Source: Anaerolineales bacterium
GTDB taxonomy: Bacteria > Chloroflexota > Anaerolineae > Anaerolineales > Villigracilaceae
Direction: 5' to 3'
Assembly: GCA_919902735.1 (NCBI GenBank)
Contig: CAKKRM010000164.1
Location: 1 to 64,000, forward strand
Length of the DNA: 64,000 nt
In this document: positions 38,251 through 47,600 of the stretch, piece after piece
Position numbering within the stretch: the stretch's first letter is position 1
Layout: every line of letters begins with the position of its first letter
Notes under the pieces: model-generated
Databases searched by the model: none
What the model was told of the DNA's origin: nothing
What the model saw: only the letters and a program-made list of their open reading frames with translations
Position numbers and translations under genes: made by a program

Positions 38251-39057
38251 ATGGCCCTGCGTGGAAATTTACGCGATTTTACAATTACTCAACTGCTCAA
38301 CCTGATCAATCTGGCCAGCAAGACTGGTACGTTGGTTGTGGATGGGTCGTCGGAACAGGCCTTTATTTCATTCCGCGAGGGGAAGCTGGCCTATGCCCGC
38401 GTTGGCAGGGAGGATGGCGGCCTGGCGTCTGTCCTTCACAAGGCGAATAAGATCAATGCCAATCAATACCGCGCCATTGCAGACCGCGCCGGGCAGATGA
38501 CCGATAAAGAATTGGGACTGCTTCTGATTAATGCAGGGTATGTGACGCAGGAGGATATCCTGCTGAATTTGCAGGGCTATTTTACGGATGTGGTGCGCAG
38601 GTTATTCACGTGGGTGGAAGGCATTTTTCGTTTCGAGAACGAGATGCTTCCGCCGGATGACCGCATCAATGTAAAGCTTGATCTTGAGAATATTATCATC
38701 GAAGGTTCGCGCCAATTGCGTGAACTGGAACAGTTGAAAGATGAAATTCCCAGCCTTGAAATGGCGCTGAAATTTACAGAACGTCCGCTGACCAATGTGA
38801 ACTTGAGCGTGGATGAATGGAAAGTTGTAAAGTTTGTCGACCCGAAGAATACGATGCGCCAGATCGCGGGTACAAATAAGTTGACCGAAATTGAGGTCCG
38901 TAGAATCGTGTACGGTCTTTTGCAGGCTGGTTTGGTGGAATTGGTGCGCCCCGCAGGTGTGGTCACCCCGCCGAACCCGAAGATGTTCCCAACGCCGGAC
39001 AAAGAAGAACAGAAATCATTGATCAACAAACTGATCGGCCGCATACGCACGATGTAA
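38251..39057 (+). CDS. DUF4388 domain protein
   Basis: MALRGNLRDFTITQLLNLINLASKTGTLVVDGSSEQAFISFREGKLAYA. Confidence 0.85.
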   Translation: MALRGNLRDFTITQLLNLINLASKTGTLVVDGSSEQAFISFREGKLAYARVGREDGGLASVLHKANKINANQYRAIADRAGQMTDKELGLLLINAGYVTQEDILLNLQGYFTDVVRRLFTWVEGIFRFENEMLPPDDRINVKLDLENIIIEGSRQLRELEQLKDEIPSLEMALKFTERPLTNVNLSVDEWKVVKFVDPKNTMRQIAGTNKLTEIEVRRIVYGLLQAGLVELVRPAGVVTPPNPKMFPTPDKEEQKSLINKLIGRIRTM

Positions 39058-39085
39058 TGCAAAAAAGGTCAGAAGGATAAGAACT

Positions 39086-39625
39086 ATGCAAACGGTCAAA
39101 ATGGTAGTGACAGGCCCATTCAGCGCTGGCAAGACTCAATTCATTCAGTCTGTCAGTGAAATTGATGTTGTCGCCACGGAACGCAGGATATCCTCCGATG
39201 AAGAACGTTCGGTCAAATCCGCCACCACGGTGGCAATGGACTTTGGCCGCATCACAGTGGATGAAGACCTGGTTCTGTATCTGTTCGGGACGCCCGGACA
39301 GAAGCGTTTCGATTTCATGTGGGAGATTCTTTCCGAGGGCATGTTGGGCTTTATTGTGATGGTGGACAGCACCCGCCCTGAAACCTTCCGCGAAGCGCGT
39401 TCCATCCTTGAGACCTTCCGCGCCTATGCCCCGACACCATTTGTGGTGGCCGCAAACAAACAAGATATGGAAGACTCCTGGGAGCTTGAAGATGTGCGCC
39501 ACGCCTTGCGGCTGGATAAGAATACCAAACTTTTGCCCTGTGTTGCAACGGAACGCGATACTGTAAAAACGGTATTGCTTGAGTTGTTGTATAGCATCCT
39601 AAACGAAATGGAATCCGGGAAATAA
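39086..39625 (+). CDS. Small Ras-like/MglA-like GTPase
   Basis: VVTGPFSAGKTQFIQSV (P-loop), LYLFGTPGQKRF (switch II), VAANKQD. Confidence 0.92.
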   Translation: MQTVKMVVTGPFSAGKTQFIQSVSEIDVVATERRISSDEERSVKSATTVAMDFGRITVDEDLVLYLFGTPGQKRFDFMWEILSEGMLGFIVMVDSTRPETFREARSILETFRAYAPTPFVVAANKQDMEDSWELEDVRHALRLDKNTKLLPCVATERDTVKTVLLELLYSILNEMESGK

Positions 39626-39645
39626 GGGGCGGATAATCTTTTGCT

Positions 39646-40443
39646 GTGTCATCAATTACGACGGATCAAGGAATTGTTCATTATGAGGTTTACGGGCGGG
39701 GGCGTCCTGTAATCCTTCTGCACGGATGGCTTGGTTCATGGGGGTTATGGCAGGAGACCATGGGTTATCTGGGCGCGTTTTATCGCACCTATGCCCTGGA
39801 TTTTTGGGGTTTTGGTGAATCGGGTAAAAAGCGCGAGACTTATGCGGTTTCAGATTTTGTCAGCCTGGTAAATCAATTTATGGAGCAGTTGGGCATTGTC
39901 CATGCGCCGCTGGTGGGGCACAGTATGGGCGGTACGGTCAGCCTTTCGGTTGCCATTAAATATCCGGAACGTGTCAGCAAAGTGGTGGTGGTGGGTTCGC
40001 CGATGGTGGGTTCATCGCTTGCGCCGCTGTTGAAACTGGCTGGGAACCGCCAAATCGCCTTTATGTTGTTCAATATGATGGGGGTGTTCCGAACCGGAAT
40101 GCGCATGTATTCCCCCCTCATTTGCAAGGACCCGCGCTTCCCGGCGATGATGGATCGTGATCTTTCAAGAACCACCGTTGAATCCTTTCTGCGCTCCATC
40201 GCTTCGCTTCGCCGCACAGACCTGACGCCCATGCTCTCGCAGATCAAAGTCCCTGCCATGGGCATGTACGGCGATAAGGATGTGATCGTTCATCCTTTGC
40301 AATGGCAGCCGATGATAAGCGGGATTCCACACGCGGTCATCGAGCGTTTCCCCACGGCAGGTCACTTCCCCATGTTGGAAGAACCAACGGTTTTTAGCCA
40401 GAAATTGAAAAATTTCCTCGACCAAGACTTCTCAATTTCATGA
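39646..40443 (+). CDS. Alpha/beta hydrolase (Ser nucleophile)
   Basis: RPVILLHGWLGSWGLW..LVGHSMGGTVSL..FPTAGHFPMLEEP; GTG start. Confidence 0.92.
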   Translation: MSSITTDQGIVHYEVYGRGRPVILLHGWLGSWGLWQETMGYLGAFYRTYALDFWGFGESGKKRETYAVSDFVSLVNQFMEQLGIVHAPLVGHSMGGTVSLSVAIKYPERVSKVVVVGSPMVGSSLAPLLKLAGNRQIAFMLFNMMGVFRTGMRMYSPLICKDPRFPAMMDRDLSRTTVESFLRSIASLRRTDLTPMLSQIKVPAMGMYGDKDVIVHPLQWQPMISGIPHAVIERFPTAGHFPMLEEPTVFSQKLKNFLDQDFSIS

Positions 40444-41063
40444 GCGGCGAATCCCTCTTTTATCCCCAGAAAATGGGGAGAATTATTTTCCAGGGTATGG
40501 AGGAGGTGATTGGCAGAAGCGGGGTGGACTCGATCCTTCAACTCGCCTCACTCGACGCGCTGATTCAGGAGCGCCCAACGGCGCGTGCGGACAAAACCTT
40601 TCCATTTGAAACGGTAAGCCTCCTGCAGAGTACGTTGGAGCAGAAATTCGGTCCACGCGGAGGGCGGGGATTGGCCCTGCGTGCAGGAAGGGCAACTTTC
40701 AAATACGGCATCAAGGAATACGGTTCCATGCTTGGCCTGACTGAAATGGCCTTCCGTTTACTTCCCCTTTCCACAAAATTGCATAGCGGCGCCAAGGCAT
40801 TTGCCGATCTCTTCAACAAGCACACCGATCAGAAAGTGCGGGTGGAGGAAGGGGAAAATAAAATCCTTTGGCACATTGAGCGTTGTCCGCTGTGTTGGGA
40901 GAGGAAGGCGGATGAGCCGGTCTGCCATTTGGCGGTGGGATTGTTACAGGAAGCCCTGTACTGGCTGAGCGGGGGCAAGGTTTTTGACGTGGAAGAGACC
41001 GCCTGTATCGCCCGCGGCGACCAAACCTGCACTATCACGATAGACACCATTCCACTTTCGTAG
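40440..41063 (+). CDS. V4R (4-vinyl reductase) domain protein
   Basis: CPLCWERKADEPVCHLAVGLLQEALYWLSGGKVFDVEETACIARGDQTCTITI. Confidence 0.8.
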   Translation: MSGESLFYPQKMGRIIFQGMEEVIGRSGVDSILQLASLDALIQERPTARADKTFPFETVSLLQSTLEQKFGPRGGRGLALRAGRATFKYGIKEYGSMLGLTEMAFRLLPLSTKLHSGAKAFADLFNKHTDQKVRVEEGENKILWHIERCPLCWERKADEPVCHLAVGLLQEALYWLSGGKVFDVEETACIARGDQTCTITIDTIPLS

Positions 41064-41073
41064 CGGGGAAGGC

Positions 41074-41175
41074 TCTTAATAACGGCTGTTTCGTACCGTC
41101 CCGCAGGTTGGAGTGACTCAACTACGTTTTGCGAGGAAACCTGCGGGACGTTCTGCGTAAGGTGAGTTAATAACA
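41074..41175. repeat. CGTCCCG/CGGGACG palindromic repeat, copy 5
   Basis: CCGTCCCGCAGGTT..AAACCTGCGGGACGTTCTGCGTAAGGTGAGTTAATAAC; right arm is the reverse complement of the left arm of copy 1. Confidence 0.85.
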
Positions 41176-41226
41176 GTTTTGTTTTGCTGTTTGGCGTGTC
41201 TTAACCCATACTTTGATTTATAATCC

Positions 41227-42510
41227 TTGATTATGCTCAAGATCATTCTTCACGCGCACAATCAGATCATGCCGTTTTGCGAATCTGCGCGTGAACTGCG
41301 GATTCAAAATACGCCTCTCTGGCTGCGCCAACGCAATGTACTTGCGCCGTATGTGACCCGCGAGATGGAATTGAAGCAGGGGGAGCGCCTGCAACCCGTC
41401 CGCGAACCGACGATTGTCTACCGCGACAACCTCTTCTTTGACGAATTCTACATTAACGCATTTATGGAGCAGGCCATCAAGCGTAACCGCCCTGTCCGTG
41501 CCGCTTTCCGCGCCGATGACCCGGCCTTTCGCGAACATGCCCTGCCGCTTTCCACATCCTACACGCCTGCGGGGAGCTTGTACCTCGCAGACTTGTGGTA
41601 TTACCCGAACGGCCCCATGGCCGGGGTGGAGCCGCTGGTAATCGACATGCAAGCGCGCGAGATCGGCTACTACCATGTGCCCACCTACATGGGCGACCAA
41701 AGCGGCGACCTTGTCTTTCAGGTTCCTTTGCGCGCGATGATGGCGATTGATTCATGGGTGCATGTCTTTATTGCGGATATGGTCTTTGGACAGTTTGCGC
41801 GCGGCGCGCGTTTTGAAAACAAGGCGAACGAAGAGCTTTCTTTCAAGCTCAAAATTCTTGGCAAGGCAATTTATGAGGGGCGTCAGGTGTTGGAGTGTTC
41901 CGAGGCTGTAAAAGTTGGCAGGAACTGTGTGATCGACCCAAGCGCTGTCATCAAGGGCCCGGCGATCATCGGGGATAATGTCACCATTAATGCAGGCGCT
42001 GTGATCGACAATAGCATTATTGGAAGCAATGTCAATGTTGGGCAGGGCGCGCAGGTAATGCTTTCCGTGGTTGGGGATGGAGCCTTCCTTCCCTTTCGCG
42101 CTTCCCTGTTCATGACAACCATGATGGAAAACAGCATGTTGGCGCAAAATACCTGCCTGCAAATGTGCGTGATTGGCAGAAACACCTTTATCGGCGCTGG
42201 TTCCACATGGACGGATTACAACCTGATCCCTACCCCCATCCGCGCGCGGGATGGGAACGGCAAGTTGAGCATTTCCAATCGCCCGGTGATTGGCGGCTGT
42301 GTAGGGCATAATTGCCGCATCGGTTCCGGTATGATCATTTATCCCGCGCGCACCATCGAATCAGATGTGGTGCTGGCGGCTTCTGCAGAACGGCGCGTGA
42401 TCGACCGCGACATCACTTTCGACCAAAGCGACCACCATCATTTAAGGCTGGCCCACTTGCATCAAACCCCATATCACAGGCATTTGAAAGCCGAGGTGGA
42501 GTCGTGGTAA
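41227..42510 (+). CDS. Left-handed beta-helix (hexapeptide repeat) protein
   Basis: IDPSAVIKGPAIIGDNVTINAGAVIDNSIIGSNVNVGQGAQV..VIGRNTFIGAGS..IGGCVGHNCRIGSGMIIYP. Confidence 0.85.
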   Translation: MIMLKIILHAHNQIMPFCESARELRIQNTPLWLRQRNVLAPYVTREMELKQGERLQPVREPTIVYRDNLFFDEFYINAFMEQAIKRNRPVRAAFRADDPAFREHALPLSTSYTPAGSLYLADLWYYPNGPMAGVEPLVIDMQAREIGYYHVPTYMGDQSGDLVFQVPLRAMMAIDSWVHVFIADMVFGQFARGARFENKANEELSFKLKILGKAIYEGRQVLECSEAVKVGRNCVIDPSAVIKGPAIIGDNVTINAGAVIDNSIIGSNVNVGQGAQVMLSVVGDGAFLPFRASLFMTTMMENSMLAQNTCLQMCVIGRNTFIGAGSTWTDYNLIPTPIRARDGNGKLSISNRPVIGGCVGHNCRIGSGMIIYPARTIESDVVLAASAERRVIDRDITFDQSDHHHLRLAHLHQTPYHRHLKAEVESW

Positions 42511-43641
42511 ATGGTTGTTGAGCCCAGTCGAGATATGGATAGCTTCGCCTTCATCATTCATCCCATCGATCCCAAGCGCGATGTCAGCCGCAAGTTCCCG
42601 TTTTTAGGAAAGGCGCTTTCAGAAAGACAGATCGATTTTTTCTCCACCTTCTTTCCCCCCGTTTATATTTCGGAGATCGAGGGCATTACATCCCAGGCTA
42701 CGGGCAAAACCATCAAAGGCTGGTTCATTGCCTGCCCGTACACCCCGCGCCGCATGATGCAGTTGCCTGAGCGCACGGTCTATAATAAAATTATCCAAAC
42801 TGGGCGCATGGCGGAGAAACTCGGCGCGAACATTCTTGGTCTCGGCGCGTTCACTTCAGTGGTTGGCGATGCGGGCGTAACGATTGCGAACGCATTGGAT
42901 GTACCCGTTACCACAGGCGACTCTTTCACCATTGCCATGGCTGTGCAAGCCATACGGGATGCGGCCAAAGTGATGGATATAAAAATGGCAGATGCGACGG
43001 TGGCCGTCGTGGGCGCCACGGGAGCGATAGGACGCGTCTGCTCCGCGCTGTTGGCTGGGGAGGCCGCCCGGACATTGCTCGTGGCCCGGGATGAGAAAAA
43101 ACTCGAAGCCTTGAGAGACAGGCTCCAGATTAAGACGCGAAGCGAGCTTGTCATCAGCACGAAGATGGATGTTTTAAAGGATGCGCAATTGATTTTAACG
43201 GTTACAAGTTCCATTCAGGATGTCATCCGCCCGGAACATTTGCAGCCGGGCAGTGTGGTTTGCGATGTGGCGCGCCCCCGTGATGTTTCTGCAATGGTGG
43301 CGGCAGTCAGAGATGATATATTAGTGATTGATGGCGGTATGGTGGATGTGCCAGGCCCCGTGGATTTCCATTTTAATTTCGGCTTTCCGGATGGCAAGGC
43401 GTATGCCTGCATGGCAGAGACGATTGCACTGGCCTTGGAAGGCCGTTTTGAAGATTACACGATCGGCAGGGAGATTACGCTGGAACGTGTGCAGGAGATC
43501 ACCGCGATCTCGGAGAAACATGGGTTTCGCATGAGCGGTTTCCGCTCGTTCGAGCGTGAAGTAACCGAAGAACAAATTGAAGCCGTTCGACATAATGCCC
43601 GCAATGGGAAGCGACGCGCTTACAAAGCGTTGCACGCATGA
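42511..43641 (+). CDS. Long-chain acyl-ACP reductase-like (AAR-like) Rossmann protein
   Basis: GLGAFTSVVGDAGVTIAN..TVAVVGATGAIGRVCSALLAGEAARTLLVARDEKKLEALRD..AYACMAETIALALEGRFEDYTIGREITLERVQEITAISEKHGFR. Confidence 0.7.
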   Translation: MVVEPSRDMDSFAFIIHPIDPKRDVSRKFPFLGKALSERQIDFFSTFFPPVYISEIEGITSQATGKTIKGWFIACPYTPRRMMQLPERTVYNKIIQTGRMAEKLGANILGLGAFTSVVGDAGVTIANALDVPVTTGDSFTIAMAVQAIRDAAKVMDIKMADATVAVVGATGAIGRVCSALLAGEAARTLLVARDEKKLEALRDRLQIKTRSELVISTKMDVLKDAQLILTVTSSIQDVIRPEHLQPGSVVCDVARPRDVSAMVAAVRDDILVIDGGMVDVPGPVDFHFNFGFPDGKAYACMAETIALALEGRFEDYTIGREITLERVQEITAISEKHGFRMSGFRSFEREVTEEQIEAVRHNARNGKRRAYKALHA

Positions 43642-43732
43642 GACATGCGTAATCAGATTAGAATTAAGCTGTGTACCCGCAATTTCCATCAAAACGTTTC
43701 GAAAATTTTGCGGCAAGCGGCAGGAGGCTCAT

Positions 43733-44638
43733 ATGAGTAATGCTCGCCTTTTGGTAGTGGAAGACGATATCGATATCGCAAACATGTTGAAGATCTATTT
43801 TACGGGTCTTCAGTATGATGTGGATGTTGCGAATCGCGGAAAGGACGCCCTGGATAAAACCAAGCAGGTCCTGCCGCATTTAATCGTGCTGGACATCATG
43901 CTGCCCGACATTGACGGGTACGAAGTCTGCCGCACCTTGCGCACCAGCACACGCACCAGCCATATCCCGGTCATCTTCCTGACCCAAAAAGATGAACGCA
44001 GCGACAAACTGCAGGGTCTTGAACTCGGCGCGGACGATTACATCACCAAGCCTTTCGATATTGAAGAATTGAAACTGCGCGTGCAGGGAGCCATCCGCCG
44101 TTCGGAACGGGAAAGCCTGACCGACCCGCGCTCCGGTCTGCCCGCAGGGCGTTTGATCGAAGAGCAGCTGCGCCGCATCATTCGTGAGGAGAAATGGGCG
44201 CTGCTGGATGTGCGCATCAATAACTTTGAAGCCTTCAAGGATGTGTATGGCTTTGTGGCAGGCGACGATGTGATGCGTTTTGCCGCCATGCTGATCGGCG
44301 AGGTGGTGGATGAGTTGGGCACAACCAGCGATTTTATTGGTCACGCGGGAGGCGACAACTTCATCATCATCACCACGAACGAGGCCGCGCCGAACATTCA
44401 AAAGAAACTAAAAGATCGCTTTGCCGTGGAAGTGCAAAGCCACTATAATTTTATCGACCGCCAACAGGGTTTTATCCAGGCGCCCAAATCGGAAGGCGGC
44501 GTGGAAAAGGTGGGTTTTATGACTTTCTCAGCGGGAATGGTTTCGCCGAGCCTGCATTCGTTCGCCGATATTCGTGAGATCACTGAACTTGCGGCTGAAG
44601 CTCGAAGACAGGATGCGGCGGCCGCCTCCACCGCATAA
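43733..44638 (+). CDS. Response regulator with degenerate GGDEF-like output domain
   Basis: RLLVVEDDIDIANMLKIYF..IVLDIMLPDIDGYEVC..IFLTQKDERSDKLQGLELGADDYITKPF; C-terminal YGFVAGDDVMRF..GHAGGDNFIIIT. Internal ATG 43733 with CAGGAGG upstream. Confidence 0.88.
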   Translation: MSNARLLVVEDDIDIANMLKIYFTGLQYDVDVANRGKDALDKTKQVLPHLIVLDIMLPDIDGYEVCRTLRTSTRTSHIPVIFLTQKDERSDKLQGLELGADDYITKPFDIEELKLRVQGAIRRSERESLTDPRSGLPAGRLIEEQLRRIIREEKWALLDVRINNFEAFKDVYGFVAGDDVMRFAAMLIGEVVDELGTTSDFIGHAGGDNFIIITTNEAAPNIQKKLKDRFAVEVQSHYNFIDRQQGFIQAPKSEGGVEKVGFMTFSAGMVSPSLHSFADIREITELAAEARRQDAAAASTA

Positions 44639-44653
44639 AGGTAAGATTTTTCC

Positions 44654-47600
44654 ATGCCTTCCGGGTTGGGAGTTAGCCTGTTTCTTGCTGGGCTGGTGGT
44701 AGTTGCGCTGGCCTGGGCGGTTTTACGTTTTTTGCCGCGCTTCCAATCGGATCCTCACGCTGTCGGAAATTCCTTCGTATTCCCCAAAACATCAAAATCA
44801 AATGAAGCGACCATCATCCTCCAACCCGGAGGACGGGTGGAATTTATGAACGATCTTGCGCGTTCTTATTTTGAACTGCGCGAGAACGAGCCGTATGATC
44901 TCGAAAACCTTGCGCGGCGGGTACGCCCCTCGGATGATTTTCTGGATCTGTGCGCGGCTCCCGGCCATAAACGTGTTTCCATCGGCGGCAAGCTGGTGGA
45001 AATTGCTTCTTACGAAGTGCCGGGTGTTTACCCCATGATGTTGATCTCTTTGCGCGGCAGGGAACTGCCTGCAATGGATCAGAACAACAGCGTAACGGAA
45101 GAGGCGTTGCAAGTGGCGGCGGAATTTAGCCAGGGAATCGCGGCCAGCCTCAATTTGGAATCGACGGCTCGATCCATCCTGGATAATGTCAGCCGCCTGA
45201 TGCCCTCGGAAGTTCTTGAGCTTAAGTTGTGGAATGCAGAACGCCAGGCGCTGGTTCCCTATCGTTTTCAACAACCCAGCTCAGCCCGTGTCGTGACTGC
45301 TTCCCTTTCCCAGTTTGGAAGCCTGACAGACCACCTTGTCACGCGTCGTGCGCCGATCCTGCTTGCGGATACACGCGTGCCATCCGAGTTCATCAGAAGC
45401 AACGAACTGCTTTTGATCCACTCGTATTTGGGAATCCCCCTCATTGCAGGCGGCGAGCTGGTTGGAACGTTGGAAGCAGGCCAGACAAGCGGCGGGGTAT
45501 TTGGCCAGCATGACCTTGATCTTTTATCCCTGATCTCCGGCCAGGCAGGGGTGGCAATCCGCAATGCAAAATTGTACGAAGAGGAGCAAAAACGCGGCTC
45601 GGAACTTGCCGGCCTTGCAAACCTGAATCAGGCGCTGGGTTCTGCGCGCAATTTGGAGGATGTTTTCTCAAGGCTTGTGGAGAGCGTTGCGCCATTGTTT
45701 CCCGCTGAAATTATTGGGTTTTTGCTCTACGATGAAGAGAAGCGCACGCTGGAAGGAAAGCTGCCCTTCCATGGGCTGCCCGCTCATTTTGTTCATATCT
45801 ATCGCGCTGTCGTGCCTGTGGATAGCCCTGCGGAAAAAATCATCGCAAGCCAGAAACCCATCATTACCCAGAGCACCGTTGGCGATGAGAATTGGCGGGC
45901 GCTCGGTCTTGCGGATGTAGCCATCGCGGCCAGCCTGCGTGACAACGCGCTCGTGCCGCTTCTTTCTTCGGGACATATGCTCGGCTACTTTCAAGTTGGT
46001 CATCACACCCGGGGCGGTTCCGCTTTTACAACAGAAGAACTTCGATTAATGAACATTGTGGCAAACCAGGCCGCGGCCATCATCGAGAATGTGCTCCTGG
46101 TGCAGCAGGCACGCGCGCGCGCGCAGCGCGCAGACGCCTTGCGCCGCATTGCCAGCCTTTCCGGTTCCTCTGCCACACTGGATGAAATCCTTAAATATTC
46201 GGTCCAGGAACTGGCAAACCTCTTCCACGCGGATGCAGGCGCGATCTTCCTTATGGATGAGACTCGCGGCGCATTGCGCCTGAGTCGTGAGTCCATGTTT
46301 GGCGTATCGGAGAATATTAGCAGTTCTTTTATTCAAATATTTGTGGATGACCCCAACTACCGCTACACAGTTTCCGGCAGCCAGAAACCTTTCCTTTCCG
46401 GGCAGCTGGGCATAGATCGAAGAATCCTGCCCGCCTATCGCCCGCTGGCTACTGCGTTAATGATGGAATCAGCCATTGTCGTCCCGCTGGTTGTGCGTGA
46501 GCGCAGCATCGGTGAACTCATGCTGGGCAGCAGGAAGGTTGACTACTTTAACTCCTATGATCTCCAGGTTGTCTCCACGGCTGCAGGCCAGCTTGCAACC
46601 GCAGTGGAATCAGCCGGCCTGCTTGTTCAAACAGACGACTCGCTCCGCAGGCGTGTGGATCAGCTTTCTGCGCTCGCGCGAATCAGCCGGGAATTGGGCG
46701 CCTCGCTTGATGTTAAACACCTGCTTCAGGTTGTCCACGATGAAGGCCTGCGCGCTGTGCAGGCGCATTGTTCGACTGTCATCCTGTTCGAACAAGGCGG
46801 CAATGAACGACCCGACCCCAAGCCGCAGTATTTTGTCGGCTGTGAAAACTTGCGAGACTTGAACGATGTTGAGCGAACTGTCTTGAAAACAGGCGAACCC
46901 CATATTGTTGCTGATTTTTCCCGGGAGAAAACAGCCGCCCTCCACGAGGGCGTGTATTCGGCGATCACTGCGCCGATCATTCACCAGGCGAACACGATCG
47001 GTTTGATCAACCTTCATGCCGGTTCAACAGGCTTTTTCACCCCGGAAGTAACCGAGTTGGTGCAAACCCTGGCAATACAGGCTGGCATTGCCTTGAGCAA
47101 TGCCCAGCGTTATCAGGCCGAAAAACAACGCAGCGAGTTGATGCGCCGCCGCGCGGATACCCTCGTGCGCCTTACGGATGTGAGTTACAGCCTTGGCCAC
47201 GACCAACCCTTGGACCAGGCATTGCAGATCATTGCGCGCGGTATTCGCGATTCAACGCCTTTCCGTGTGGTTTTGATGAGCATTGTTGAACTTGAAACTG
47301 GAATGATGCGCCGCCTGACTGCGGTGGGTATTCCGCAGGAGACGCTGAATGAATTGCTGTCTCGAAAACAACCGCTTGCGAGTGTGCAGCAGATCATGAG
47401 GCCGGAGTTCAAGATCAGCCGTTCCTACTTCATCCCCGTGGATCAGGCGCCTGTCATACCGTCTGATTTGCACATGGTTACGTTGGACGTTTCCGCATCT
47501 GCGGATGCAACTGGTAATAGCTGGCGCGCCGATGACATATTGTTTATCCCGCTTGAAAATGCTGAAGGGCAGGTTGTAGGACTTGTCAGCCTTGACGATC

